64,000 nucleotides of DNA. Origin: Flavobacteriales bacterium. Its GTDB lineage: Bacteria > Bacteroidota > Bacteroidia > Flavobacteriales_F > PHOS-HE28. Within the stretch, counting starts at the first letter, position 1. Each line of letters opens with the position of its first letter. The stretch covers positions 1-64,000 of the forward strand of contig JADJCX010000010.1 in assembly GCA_016703005.1 (NCBI GenBank). Reading direction: 5' to 3'. Of the stretch, positions 46,494 through 54,901 are shown in pieces. The notes under the pieces were generated by a model. The model was not told where the DNA came from. It worked only from the letters and a program-made list of their open reading frames with translations, and did not search any database. Both the position numbers and the translations under genes were made by a program.

Positions 46494-46946
46494 ATGACCA
46501 TGCTGCCAAGACGACGCTTCCTAGTGAGTTGGCTGCCTGCGGCGATCATCATGTTCGCGATGAGTTTCGTATGGCATGGTGTGGCACTTCATGATCTTGA
46601 GGAATTGCGCATCCCGCTTCCATTGTATCTGGTGCTCGCAGGGGTTGTGTACTTGATCCTGGCTGCCGCGCTGGCGTTGGGTATCGATCGCGCCATCGTG
46701 CATGGCGTGATCGGGTTGCGGATGGGTTTTCCGTTCAAAGCCATGGGCGTAGGGGCCTTGTTGGGCTTTGTGGTGTACCTCGTCGTGTTCATTATGGGTA
46801 TGAGCTTCGCGAAGCACAACGCAGTGCACGTGGTGGTCGATGTGCTATGGCAAATGCTCGAGCAAGGGGTGGGCGGTTTGGTCGTTAGCCTCGGCATCAT
46901 ATTCGATCTGCACAAAAGCCATTTGGAGTTGGAAGGAGGTAAGTAG
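46494..46946 (+). CDS. Four-helix membrane protein of unknown function
   Basis: A 150-residue hydrophobic protein with four predicted membrane helices at about residues 8-26, 40-62, 78-100 and 112-135. The segment FAMSFVWHGVALHDLEELR after helix 1 and WQMLEQGVGGLVVSLGIIFD near the end recall DUF1761-like membrane proteins, but I cannot name it with certainty. The ATG at 46494 was chosen for the GAAGGG sequence just upstream; another in-frame ATG follows two codons later. Confidence 0.7.
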   Translation: MTMLPRRRFLVSWLPAAIIMFAMSFVWHGVALHDLEELRIPLPLYLVLAGVVYLILAAALALGIDRAIVHGVIGLRMGFPFKAMGVGALLGFVVYLVVFIMGMSFAKHNAVHVVVDVLWQMLEQGVGGLVVSLGIIFDLHKSHLELEGGK

Positions 46947-46962
46947 GCGCTTCCGCACGAAC

Positions 46963-48237
46963 TCAACTCCGGTACTTCCCCTTCCACACGCGATCGATCA
47001 TCGCGGCCCATTCCGCCTCGCGTGTATTGTTACCAGGCTTGTACAGGGCCGTTCCGCTGATGGCGGAAGGCAGGAAGTCCTGTTCCTCGGCAGAACCGGT
47101 CTGGTCATGGGAGTAGCTGTAGCCCGTTCCATACCCCAAGTCCTTCATCAACTTGGTGGGGGCATTTCGCAATTGCAGCGGAACAGGCAGATCGCCGCTC
47201 CTCTTCACTTCAGCTTGCGCCGCAGCAATGGCCATGTAAGCGCTGTTGCTTTTCGGCGAGCAGGCCAGGTACACAGCGCATTGACTGAGGATGATCCTGC
47301 TCTCGGGCCAGCCGATCATCTGTGCAGCTTGCATGGTGGTTGTTGCCATCAATAGGGCGTTCGGGTTGGCATTTCCAATGTCCTCACTGCTGAGGATCAC
47401 CATACGACGTGCAATGAACAGTGGGTCTTCCCCGCCTTCCACCATCCGCGCAAGCCAATACACGGCACCGTTCGGGTCGCTGCCGCGCATGCTTTTGATG
47501 AAGGCACTTACGATGTCGTAGTGCTGTTCGCCCTGTTTATCGTAGCGCGCCGCATTGCTCTGTACTACTGCCTGCACCAGTTCGTCGGTCACCTCCACCG
47601 TATCCCCGCTTACGGCCTTCACACACAGTTCGAAGGTGTTGAGCAATCGACGCGCATCGCCGCCGCTGGCCCTCATCAGTGCCAGGGTCGATGCCAAGGT
47701 GATCCGCTTGCCTTTCAATTCCTCGTCCGTGACGATGGCCCGTTCCAAGAGTTCGAGCAGATGCTCCTCGGCCAACGGTTGAAGTGTGTACACCTGACAG
47801 CGGGACAGGAGTGCCCCGATCACCTCGAAGCTCGGATTCTCCGTAGTGGCGCCGATGAGCGTGATCGTTCCTTTCTCCACCGCGCCCAACAAACTGTCCT
47901 GTTGTGCCTTGCTGAAGCGATGTATCTCGTCGATGAAAAGCACCGCACTGCGAGAGAACAGCCCTGAACCACCGGCTTTCTCGATCACCTCACGCACGTC
48001 CTTCACGCCACTACTGATGGCGCTCAATGTGTGGAACGGCCGACCCAGTTTTTCCGCTATAAGCCGGGCCAGCGTAGTCTTCCCGACACCGGGCGGGCCC
48101 CACAGGATCATGCTTGGTAACATGCCACCTGCAAGCGCTTTCCGGAGGATGCCGTTCTCACCCACCAAGTGCGATTGGCCAACGACTTCTTCCAACGTGC
48201 GTGGCCGCATACGCTCTGCGAGGGGTCTGTGCTCCAT
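46963..48237 (-). CDS. rarA: Replication-associated recombination protein A
   Basis: A 424-residue AAA+ ATPase. It has MRPRTLEEVVGQSHLVG, Walker A LWGPPGVGKTTLARL, Walker B AVLFIDEIHRFSKAQQDSLL, the sensor 1 GATTENPSFEV and an arginine finger LSRCQVYTL. The C-terminal part includes GSDPNGAVYWLARMVEGGED and the MgsA C-terminal domain (NAPTKLMKDLGYGTGYSYSH). RarA acts at stalled forks together with SSB and RecA. The ATG at 48237 begins MEHRPLAERMRP, the usual family start. Confidence 0.95.
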   Translation of the reverse strand: MEHRPLAERMRPRTLEEVVGQSHLVGENGILRKALAGGMLPSMILWGPPGVGKTTLARLIAEKLGRPFHTLSAISSGVKDVREVIEKAGGSGLFSRSAVLFIDEIHRFSKAQQDSLLGAVEKGTITLIGATTENPSFEVIGALLSRCQVYTLQPLAEEHLLELLERAIVTDEELKGKRITLASTLALMRASGGDARRLLNTFELCVKAVSGDTVEVTDELVQAVVQSNAARYDKQGEQHYDIVSAFIKSMRGSDPNGAVYWLARMVEGGEDPLFIARRMVILSSEDIGNANPNALLMATTTMQAAQMIGWPESRIILSQCAVYLACSPKSNSAYMAIAAAQAEVKRSGDLPVPLQLRNAPTKLMKDLGYGTGYSYSHDQTGSAEEQDFLPSAISGTALYKPGNNTREAEWAAMIDRVWKGKYRS

Positions 48238-48305
48238 ACGGACACAAAGGAACACAAGCGGCCGTACCGCAACCGAAGGCAACGATCACCCGTACCAACG
48301 CCGCC

Positions 48306-50225
48306 ATGCCCCAAAAGATCCCCATGCATTGTGCCCTAGTGACTGTTGTCTTGAGCATGCTATGCCCGGCAGCGAGCTTGGCAACGCGCGGCGACGATAG
48401 CCTTCAATGGGTACTTAACAGCGTATCGGCTCCTGCCGATCGTGCACGAGCCCTGTTGCAAATGGCGGCGCGCTACCGGGAGGACCGACCCTCGGAGAGC
48501 TTACTGTACATCAACTCGGCTTTGGGTTTTGCGCAACAATCGAAGGATCCATTGGTGCTGCATGAGGTGCATTTGGAACAGTGCAAGGTGCATTTCCGAT
48601 TGGCGGCCTATGATGACCTGCTCCAAGACGCATTGAAGGCCACGGAGCTGAGCCAGCAGATCGGCGATGCACACTTGATCGCCGCGGATCTGCAATGGTT
48701 GAGCGTCGCCTACGAACAATTGGGGCAGTTCAACTCTGCCGTGGATATGAGCAAGAAGGCTTTGGTGACGCTGAAAACGACCGGCGACAGCAGCGTGATC
48801 GGGAAGGCGATCCTCGAAGTCATGAACACGTTGGTGAAGGCCGGCCGATACGATGAAGTGATACGTCACGGCGAAGAGGCCGATCGGTTCTTTTCGGCCA
48901 AAGAGGATACCATTGGCCGGTGCCAAGCCAAGGTGCGCAGTGCTGAAGGCCTTCTGGCCCGTGGGCGTTTCGCTGATGCCGTCCCGTTCTTCCACTTCGC
49001 GGTCAGGGGTATGGGTTCGGCCGCCCCCCCTTCCGAACTCGCGCGCATTGCATTGGGACTTTCCGAAGCGTATTGCGGCATTGGTCGCTACGACGTGGCA
49101 CAAGCGCAATTGGACAGTGCTGAAGGTTACTTCAGGAGCGGACGCATGCATTGGCGCACACCACGCGTATTGGTATTGCGCAGCCGGATCAGTGAAGGCC
49201 TCGGCGATCTAGCAGGCGCACTCGCTTTTCAGCGACAACACGCCGCCCTGAAGGACTCGATCATGAACGAGAGGATCGCCGAACGCATGGCAGGTCTGTC
49301 GCGTATGTACGACGTTCGCGCCAAGGAGGCGGAGAATGAAGTCCTCCGGCTCCGCAACGACGAACACACCGCGGTGATCGCGAACGCCCGTACACAAGGG
49401 ATCGTGTGGTTGGTCCTGTTCATTCTGCTCGGTATCACAGTTGCGTTGCTGACCACCATGCTCCTCCGTTACCGCAAAGCCGTTCGGCGCGCGCGCATGC
49501 GGAACAAACTGATCAATGTTCAAGCTCAGGAGATCACCAAACAGAACCTCGATCTACAACGGCAGAACTTGCGGTTGGCGGAAACATTGGTGAGCGAGGA
49601 GGAAAAGGACATGTTGTTGCGCGAGATCCATCATCGGGTAAAGAACAACCTCCAGATCGTTAACGCCCTTCTGAAGGTACAGGGCGCGCATTTGGGCGAT
49701 CCCAAGGTGGAACAACTTCTCGCAGAGTGCCAAGGCCGTATACGATCGATCGCCAATGTGCACGAATTGCTCTACCGCGCTGGCGATGTGAAGTGTGTCA
49801 GCATCTCTGACCACATTACCGCTATTGCGGACGGCATACTTGGCACGTACGGCCTGCGCGGCCGGGTGACCGTACAGCTACAAATGGCCCATGAACGCTT
49901 CCCGATCGATACGCTCACCCCGCTCGGTCTCATCATAACAGAACTGATCACGAATTCCGCGAAATACGCCTTCGCGAACGACAACGGGGGAGTGATCTCA
50001 GTGGACTTGCGCGCTGTTGGCGATCACTTCGAACTGCGTTACTCCGACAATGGTCCTGGGCCGTCCAATGAGCGTTTCTTCGATGGTACCACCTTTGGTC
50101 TTGAACTGGTACGCACGCTGGCCGACCAGATGAACGGGTCGATACAGTTGGAGCGCGGGGCGGAAGCCGCTATTGTGCTCTTGTTCGTGGATCAAGCACC
50201 CCAGGCCTTCCGAATGGCTTCTTGA
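48306..50225 (+). CDS. TPR sensor histidine kinase (HisKA_2/LytS-like)
   Basis: A 639-residue protein with a signal peptide (about residues 1-26). A periplasmic array of TPR-like helices covers about residues 30-330 (DLQWLSVAYEQLGQFNSAVD, LGLSEAYCGIGRYDVAQAQL). One transmembrane helix is at about residues 365-385 (GIVWLVLFILLGITVALLTT). A coiled coil precedes the kinase. The phosphorylation motif is LREIHHRVKNNLQIVNALL. The ATPase domain has LIITELITNSAKYAF, LRYSDNGPGP and FGLELVRTLADQM. The domain order is common in Bacteroidota. No response regulator gene is next to it. A DEAD-box helicase gene follows. Confidence 0.9.
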   Translation: MPQKIPMHCALVTVVLSMLCPAASLATRGDDSLQWVLNSVSAPADRARALLQMAARYREDRPSESLLYINSALGFAQQSKDPLVLHEVHLEQCKVHFRLAAYDDLLQDALKATELSQQIGDAHLIAADLQWLSVAYEQLGQFNSAVDMSKKALVTLKTTGDSSVIGKAILEVMNTLVKAGRYDEVIRHGEEADRFFSAKEDTIGRCQAKVRSAEGLLARGRFADAVPFFHFAVRGMGSAAPPSELARIALGLSEAYCGIGRYDVAQAQLDSAEGYFRSGRMHWRTPRVLVLRSRISEGLGDLAGALAFQRQHAALKDSIMNERIAERMAGLSRMYDVRAKEAENEVLRLRNDEHTAVIANARTQGIVWLVLFILLGITVALLTTMLLRYRKAVRRARMRNKLINVQAQEITKQNLDLQRQNLRLAETLVSEEEKDMLLREIHHRVKNNLQIVNALLKVQGAHLGDPKVEQLLAECQGRIRSIANVHELLYRAGDVKCVSISDHITAIADGILGTYGLRGRVTVQLQMAHERFPIDTLTPLGLIITELITNSAKYAFANDNGGVISVDLRAVGDHFELRYSDNGPGPSNERFFDGTTFGLELVRTLADQMNGSIQLERGAEAAIVLLFVDQAPQAFRMAS

Positions 50226-50243
50226 GCCACTTTGCCATCGGCC

Positions 50244-50251
50244 TATCTTCG
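50244..50251 (+). promoter_or_regulatory. Promoter candidate: TTG-N18-TATCTTCG
   Basis: TTG at 50223-50225 and TATCTTCG at 50244-50251 are separated by 18 bases, which fits the Bacteroidota -33/-7 spacing. It ends 29 bases before the likely TTG start of the helicase. Confidence 0.55.
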
Positions 50252-50280
50252 GCCGCGTTTTTTTCAACGCGCTACGTCAT

Positions 50281-51558
50281 TTGGAAGATTTCAGCACGCT
50301 CGGCCTACACCGCGACCTCATCGAGGGCATAACGGCCATGGGCATCAAAAAGCCCACTCCCATTCAACAGCAAGCGATCCCGGCCGTGTTGGACGGGCGC
50401 GACCTGATAGCGTGTGCGCAAACAGGCACGGGCAAGACCGCGGCATTCCTGCTCCCGCTCATTGATGTGATCACGGCCTATGCTCCGCGCGATCCCAAGA
50501 GTATTCGCGCGCTCATAGTTGTTCCCACCCGTGAATTGGCCCTCCAGATCGACCAGCAATTGCAGGCCATTGCCTATTTCATGCCCATTACATCGGTGCC
50601 GGTGTATGGTGGGAGCGACGGTGCTTCCTTCGACCAGCAGAAGCTGGCGCTTACCAGCGGTACGGAAGTGATCGTGGCCACGCCTGGCAAATTGTTGAGC
50701 CACTTGAACCTTGGCTATGTGCCCACGCAGGGTCTTGAGTTCTTGGTGCTTGATGAGGCCGACCGCATGTTCGACATGGGTTTCATCGACGACATCAAAC
50801 GCATCATCGGCTTCTTGCCCAAGGAGCGGCAAACGCTCATGTTCAGCGCTACCATGGCTCCCGAGATCCGGGACTTGGCCCGTGTGGTGTTGCACGATCC
50901 GGTGGAGATCTCCATCGCTTTGAGCAAGCCGGCCGAAGGCGTTAAGCAGGAAGCCTACGTGATCTATGACGCGCAGAAAGCCGATATCCTTGAGCATATC
51001 CTGCGTACTAACGAGGCCACCAGCATCATCGTGTTCGCCGGCAAAAAGGTGGAGGTACGCAACCTCGCACGCCATTTGGCGAAGCGCGGGTTCAATGCGC
51101 AGGGAATGCATAGCGACCTTGAGCAGAGTGAACGTGAGGAAGTGATGCTCGCGTTCCGGAATAGGAAACTCCGCATCCTGGTCGCAACGAACGTTGTAAG
51201 TCGTGGTATCGATATCGACGACATCGACCTTGTTGTGAACTACGATGTTCCCCGTGATCCGGAGGACTACGTGCACCGAGTAGGCCGCACTGCGCGGGCT
51301 GCGAGAAAGGGCCAGGCCATCACTTTCATTAACGAGAAAGAGATGCGCGAGTTCGGGCGCATCGAGAAATTGATCGGGTACGAGGTCGCGAAGCAACCCC
51401 TCCCTGAGAATTTTGCACGCGGTCCGGAATACCGCCCGGATAGCAAGCGCGAAGGCGGAAACGTTAGCCGTAACGGACGAGGCCCCCGCAATGGAGGGCC
51501 TCGACGAGAAGGAGCTGGAAGGTCAGGCGGCGGCCAGGGCCGCGCGCACCGTCACTAG
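50281..51558 (+). CDS. DEAD/DEAH-box RNA helicase, TTG start
   Basis: A 425-residue helicase with Q motif (FSTLGLHRDLIEGI, then TPIQQQAIP), motif I AQTGTGKTAAF, PTRELALQ, motif II LDEADRMFDMGF, SAT in FSATMAPEI, and the C-terminal motif YVHRVGRTARAARKG. It unwinds RNA duplexes, for example in ribosome assembly or mRNA decay. The C-terminal tail is rich in Gly, Arg and Asn. No ATG lies close to the Q motif in this frame; the TTG at 50281 encodes the residue just before EDFSTLG, so I infer a TTG start. The stop overlaps the convergent cyclophilin stop by four bases. Confidence 0.9.
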   Translation: MEDFSTLGLHRDLIEGITAMGIKKPTPIQQQAIPAVLDGRDLIACAQTGTGKTAAFLLPLIDVITAYAPRDPKSIRALIVVPTRELALQIDQQLQAIAYFMPITSVPVYGGSDGASFDQQKLALTSGTEVIVATPGKLLSHLNLGYVPTQGLEFLVLDEADRMFDMGFIDDIKRIIGFLPKERQTLMFSATMAPEIRDLARVVLHDPVEISIALSKPAEGVKQEAYVIYDAQKADILEHILRTNEATSIIVFAGKKVEVRNLARHLAKRGFNAQGMHSDLEQSEREEVMLAFRNRKLRILVATNVVSRGIDIDDIDLVVNYDVPRDPEDYVHRVGRTARAARKGQAITFINEKEMREFGRIEKLIGYEVAKQPLPENFARGPEYRPDSKREGGNVSRNGRGPRNGGPRREGAGRSGGGQGRAHRH

Positions 51559-52250
51559 CGCTGTTTGAACTTGTCTTTGTAGTTGGCGAGCACCTTCACC
51601 GCGTCGAACGCTTCGGCTGCTTTACCAACGCGGGTGATCCGAAGGGTTTCGATCTTGTCGCCTTGAGCGATCGCGTTCACAACATCCTGTCCCTCGGTAA
51701 CATGGCCGAATACAGTGTGCTTGCCGTTCAACCAATCGGTTTTCACATGGGTAATGAAGAACTGGCTGCCATTGGTGCCAGGACCTGCATTGGCCATGCT
51801 CAAGATCCCAGGACCGGTGTGTTGCAATGTTGCGTCGATCTCGTCAGGGAACACATAGCCGGGGCCACCCATACCAGTTCCAGTGGGATCCCCGCACTGT
51901 ACCATGAAGTTCGGAATGACGCGGTGGAAGACGATGCCATCGAAATAGGGCTGTCCACTGGCCTTTGCCGTGTTGGTCACCTTGCCTTCGGCCAGGCCCA
52001 CGAAGTTGGCCACGGTCATCGGTGTCTTCTCGAATTCCAATTGGCAAACGATCTTGCCTTTGGTGGTCGTGAACGTTGCAAATAGGCCTTCGCCTGCGGT
52101 CATGGTCGGTTGGGGTTGGTTGGTTTCTTCGGTGGGTGGTGCTTGCATGGGTGCGTCGGCGCGTGCGCTCTCACCTGCTGGTGTCGAAGAGCACGTGGCG
52201 AAGAGCAACGGCAGAAAAGCTGCGAGGGGGGCGATGCGTACGATGTTCAT
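51555..52250 (-). CDS. Cyclophilin-type peptidylprolyl isomerase, exported
   Basis: A 231-residue protein. An N-terminal signal ends in LLFATCSS, a weak lipobox with Thr before the Cys, then a Pro/Gln/Thr linker. The cyclophilin domain spans about residues 58-230: TTKGKIVCQLEFEKTPMTVA, YFDGIVFHRVIPNFMVQCGD, GTGMGGPGYVFPDEID, LSMANAGPGTNGSQFFIT and HTVFGHVTEGQDVVNAI. It isomerises peptidyl-proline bonds and probably acts as a chaperone in the periplasm. Its own promoter box lies just upstream. Confidence 0.93.
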   Translation of the reverse strand: MNIVRIAPLAAFLPLLFATCSSTPAGESARADAPMQAPPTEETNQPQPTMTAGEGLFATFTTTKGKIVCQLEFEKTPMTVANFVGLAEGKVTNTAKASGQPYFDGIVFHRVIPNFMVQCGDPTGTGMGGPGYVFPDEIDATLQHTGPGILSMANAGPGTNGSQFFITHVKTDWLNGKHTVFGHVTEGQDVVNAIAQGDKIETLRITRVGKAAEAFDAVKVLANYKDKFKQR

Positions 52251-52270
52251 GGTACTTGGTTTTCGGGTCG

Positions 52271-52278
52271 CGAATATA
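52271..52278 (-). promoter_or_regulatory. Candidate -7 box (TATATTCG) for the cyclophilin gene
   Basis: Minus-strand TATATTCG, 20 bases ahead of the ATG at 52250. Identical to the box before the DUF1573 gene at 8339-8346. Confidence 0.55.
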
Positions 52279-52288
52279 CCGGCAGTGG

Positions 52289-52819
52289 TTACAGGGGTAG
52301 TACTTCTTCTATTGCATCCAACTTGTCGTCCGTAAAATCGCCCTCGGTGCGGTACACGATGCTGCCGCTGGCGTCGAGTACGAAGAGGTAAGGTTTGGAC
52401 TTATCGGTCATGGCCAGGTCTTTTACGTAGACATCGATATCTCCTTGGAAGAAAAGGATGTGGTCAAGCACCTCCGGAGCCTCGCTCTTCTGAACCTTCT
52501 TCATTACCGGCCCATATGCGGCTTTGTCCATACCGGTGAACATGGGAACGAACCAGATGTTCAAGTCGTATTCCGCTGCGAACAGTCCGTGCTTCGAGAC
52601 GAATCGGAGGTACGCCGGTTCAAACCACGCGGCCAACCGATCGCCGGCGCTTCTATCGAAAGCAAGGCAGAGGATCGTGTATTTGCCCTTGGCATCCTTC
52701 GGCAGGTTGATGTTCTTGCCTGTCGGAGTTTCGCCTTTCAACTCGGGGAAGACGGCTTGTTGTGAATTTGCGGCGAAGGCAATGGAACAAACTGACGCGA
52801 GCAACAAGGTTCTTCTCAT
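52289..52819 (-). CDS. Exported thioredoxin-fold protein without CxxC
   Basis: A 176-residue protein with a signal peptide (MRRTLLLASVCSIAFAANS). The mature part resembles the redoxin/thioredoxin fold (FPELKGETPTGKNINLP, KYTILCLAFDRSAGDRL, DIDVYVKDLAMTDKSKPYLF, VLDASGSIVYRTEGDF). The CxxC pair of oxidoreductases is replaced by ILCLAFD, so a thiol-redox role is unlikely; a scaffold or chaperone role is possible. Earlier in-frame ATGs at 52852 and 52831 lack homology. It is followed within 9 bases by the acyltransferase gene upstream on the same strand. Confidence 0.72.
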   Translation of the reverse strand: MRRTLLLASVCSIAFAANSQQAVFPELKGETPTGKNINLPKDAKGKYTILCLAFDRSAGDRLAAWFEPAYLRFVSKHGLFAAEYDLNIWFVPMFTGMDKAAYGPVMKKVQKSEAPEVLDHILFFQGDIDVYVKDLAMTDKSKPYLFVLDASGSIVYRTEGDFTDDKLDAIEEVLPL

Positions 52820-52860
52820 AGGTTCGATCATTTCCGCTTCCCGTTCGATCATCGTGCCGA

Positions 52861-53406
52861 TCAGAGAATACCTTGATCGGGATTGCGCCCTTTGGCCTTC
52901 CGGAAAATGGCTTTCATGGCCTCAATGTCTTCTGCAACGTTGCCGCTCAGCGGGAACACATCGCTGAACGTCACTGTCTTGGTCCCGAAGTCGAACGAAC
53001 AGAGGATGATGGGCACATGGGCCAGGATGGCGATACGATGGAAACCGGTTTTCCACTCAGGTACATATTTGCGCGTGCCTTCGGGTGTTATCGCGATCTT
53101 GAAATCCGGGTTGTGATGGAACAGATCCACCACGGCTTCGGTCATGTTCGTGTGCTTCTTGCGATCAACCGGATAACCACCGAGTGCCCTGAACATCCAT
53201 CCGATCCACGGAGTGAAGAGTTCCTTCTTGGCCAAGTATTTCACATCGGTCATGCCAACAGCACTGCGGACCAGCAAGCCGATCGGGAAGTCCCAGTTGC
53301 TGGTATGCGGCGCCACCACCACGATGAACTGGCGTACGTTCGCAGGCTTACCGCCAACTATCCTCCAACCAAGGAGTTTCAGCAGAAAGGCATTGATCGA
53401 ACGCAT
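52861..53406 (-). CDS. 1-acyl-sn-glycerol-3-phosphate acyltransferase family protein
   Basis: A 181-residue PlsC-type acyltransferase, shorter than most. Block I HX4D is seen in VVAPHTSNWDFPIGLL, block III in ITPEGTRKYVPEWKTGF, and the intermediate block in KELFTPWIGWMFRALGGYPV. No membrane helix is obvious. Such proteins acylate lysophosphatidate or related lipids on the cytoplasmic side of the membrane. It likely shares a transcript with the thioredoxin-fold gene downstream. Confidence 0.88.
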   Translation of the reverse strand: MRSINAFLLKLLGWRIVGGKPANVRQFIVVVAPHTSNWDFPIGLLVRSAVGMTDVKYLAKKELFTPWIGWMFRALGGYPVDRKKHTNMTEAVVDLFHHNPDFKIAITPEGTRKYVPEWKTGFHRIAILAHVPIILCSFDFGTKTVTFSDVFPLSGNVAEDIEAMKAIFRKAKGRNPDQGIL

Positions 53407-53465
53407 GGGCTAGCGGGTCATCGGCTGCCAATGTATCCGGCTACACGCCTGCTGGCGTAACTGTC

Positions 53466-53864
53466 TCAAGACAAAGAACTGGCTGCTACTTGTGTCTTGA
53501 GCCACTCCCGGGCTTCGGCCTCACTACTGAACACTTTGGTAGGGAACGCCTGCGGGAAATAAGCGAAGAACAGCCCGGCCATGCGTTCGTTGATCGGACT
53601 TGATGCCGCGATGGCCAACGCTTTGGTACAATTCTCCAAACCCCTGCCGGCGTAGTGATCGGTAGTCACCACATCCAAGCGGAAATCCGGTTCGCCGGGG
53701 AAGATGGCCAGAATGGTCCGTGGACCTTCGGGACAGATTCTCTGTCGCTCGTTCAGGACCTCATTGATCCCATCGCAGTCGATGCACTCCTCTGATTTGA
53801 AGCGGACCTCGAGCAGGTCATTGCTCTTTTTCTCTATCGTGGCCAAACGGGTTTCGATCAACAT
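53466..53864 (-). CDS. Small STAS/SpoIIAA-like domain protein
   Basis: A 132-residue soluble protein with no signal peptide. Its pattern (RFKSEECIDCDGINEVLNER, TILAIFPGEPDF, then ALAIAASSPINERMAGLFFA and KVFSSEAEAREWLKTQ) matches the small STAS/SEC14-like domain family (DUF7793-type) found in Bacteroidota. The function is unknown; the relatives bind nucleotides or lipids in other settings. It is divergent from the exonuclease gene. Confidence 0.65.
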   Translation of the reverse strand: MLIETRLATIEKKSNDLLEVRFKSEECIDCDGINEVLNERQRICPEGPRTILAIFPGEPDFRLDVVTTDHYAGRGLENCTKALAIAASSPINERMAGLFFAYFPQAFPTKVFSSEAEAREWLKTQVAASSLS

Positions 53865-54004
53865 GTCGTTCTGAAAAATTGCTTGTGTGAGAACACAGGG
53901 TAGGCGAAAGGGGCCTCAAAGGGAGCCTCATTCCCCGAGTTGACGATATGCGAGCTGCCAATATTCTTCAACAGTGAGTATGGGATCGCTGACTTGACGC
54001 GGTG

Positions 54005-54027
54005 CGAACCTTCGGAGGGAAGGTTCG
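54005..54027 (+). promoter_or_regulatory. Hairpin in the leader of the exonuclease gene
   Basis: CGAACCTT-CGGAGGG-AAGGTTCG is an 8-base perfect stem with a GGAGG-containing loop, ending 14 bases before the ATG at 54042. The ribosome-binding-like GGAGG in the loop would be exposed or masked depending on folding. A regulatory role is speculative. Confidence 0.3.
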
Positions 54028-54041
54028 TTGAGACGGCCTCA

Positions 54042-54605
54042 ATGCGATGCAGAGCACCATATGCGGTAGTTGACGTTGAGACCACGATCGGCGACCCGTG
54101 CCATGGGCGGATCACGGAGATCGCGGTGTTGTTGACCGACGGTCGGGTCGAATTGGGTCGATGGAGCACGTTAGTGCAGCCTCAGGCGCCCTTGAATGCA
54201 TTCGTGACCACCCTTACGGGCATTACAGAGGAACTGCTGGCCGACGCACCCACGTTCGCGCAGGTTTTGGACGTGGTGAATGAATTGACCGAGGGCGCCA
54301 CCATTGTTGCTCACAACGCCCGTTTCGACCTGACCGCACTTCAAGCCTCGTTCGCTCGTTGCGGCAGGGTCTTCGAGCGGGAATCGCTTTGTACCGAACA
54401 GTTGAGCCGCCAGTTCTTTCCGCACCTGAGGTTCCACAACCTCAATAGTCTATGTCGGCATATCGGTGTGGCCCATCGTGGTAACCATCGTGCCTTGGGC
54501 GATGCGCTGGCATGCAAGCTGGCGTTCGTTGGGCTGGTCGAACGGTTCGGGGAGGAGCGGGTCAACGCCGCATCGATGCCCCACCTCGTGCGCCTTTCTG
54601 CGTGA
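54042..54605 (+). CDS. DEDDh 3'-5' exonuclease (DNA polymerase III epsilon-like)
   Basis: A 187-residue exonuclease. ExoI contains the catalytic Asp and Glu in AVVDVETTIGD, ExoII the Asp in IVAHNARFDLTAL, and ExoIII is AHRGNHRALGDALA with the His and Asp of DEDDh enzymes. These act on single-stranded 3' ends in proofreading or repair. It lacks the additional domains of the full DnaQ. The ATG at 54042 is the start because homology begins five codons later; the frame is open further upstream over the hairpin leader. Confidence 0.9.
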   Translation: MRCRAPYAVVDVETTIGDPCHGRITEIAVLLTDGRVELGRWSTLVQPQAPLNAFVTTLTGITEELLADAPTFAQVLDVVNELTEGATIVAHNARFDLTALQASFARCGRVFERESLCTEQLSRQFFPHLRFHNLNSLCRHIGVAHRGNHRALGDALACKLAFVGLVERFGEERVNAASMPHLVRLSA

Positions 54606-54619
54606 AAGAACAGGGCCTA

Positions 54620-54901
54620 TTATTTGTCGAGCATGATGTTGCTGGCCCACAGCCACCACATCGTTGTAGAGCAGATCGCGCCCACGATGGCGCATAGCAA
54701 GCCGATCTTTGATCGCTTCAGGCTTGCTTCCGAATAGCTGCGTTTCCGGGCCAGCAACCGACCAACGACAACCAGGCTGATGGACAACAATGCAAGCACC
54801 AAGGACAGCGAAACCAAGTGACGTGCGAACGCCAATGGTATCGAGAGTGCGCCGAATACCAACGTAACGATGGAAAAGGGCAGGGCCTTTTGCGCGCTCA
54901 T
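54620..54901 (-). CDS. Small membrane protein (DUF4190-like)
   Basis: A 93-residue protein with three hydrophobic segments (about residues 8-25, 29-49 and 66-87). The pattern FSIVTLVFGALSIPLAF and KIGLLCAIVGAICSTTMW resembles DUF4190-like proteins. Function unknown. Its start overlaps the coaE stop by four bases, so it is the last gene of the nusB-coaE operon. Confidence 0.68.
   Translation of the reverse strand: MSAQKALPFSIVTLVFGALSIPLAFARHLVSLSLVLALLSISLVVVGRLLARKRSYSEASLKRSKIGLLCAIVGAICSTTMWWLWASNIMLDK

Noticed and set aside
50305..51396. 363-codon open frame on the minus strand
   Set aside because: It lies opposite the DEAD-box helicase, which has all its motifs intact; no motif in the shadow.
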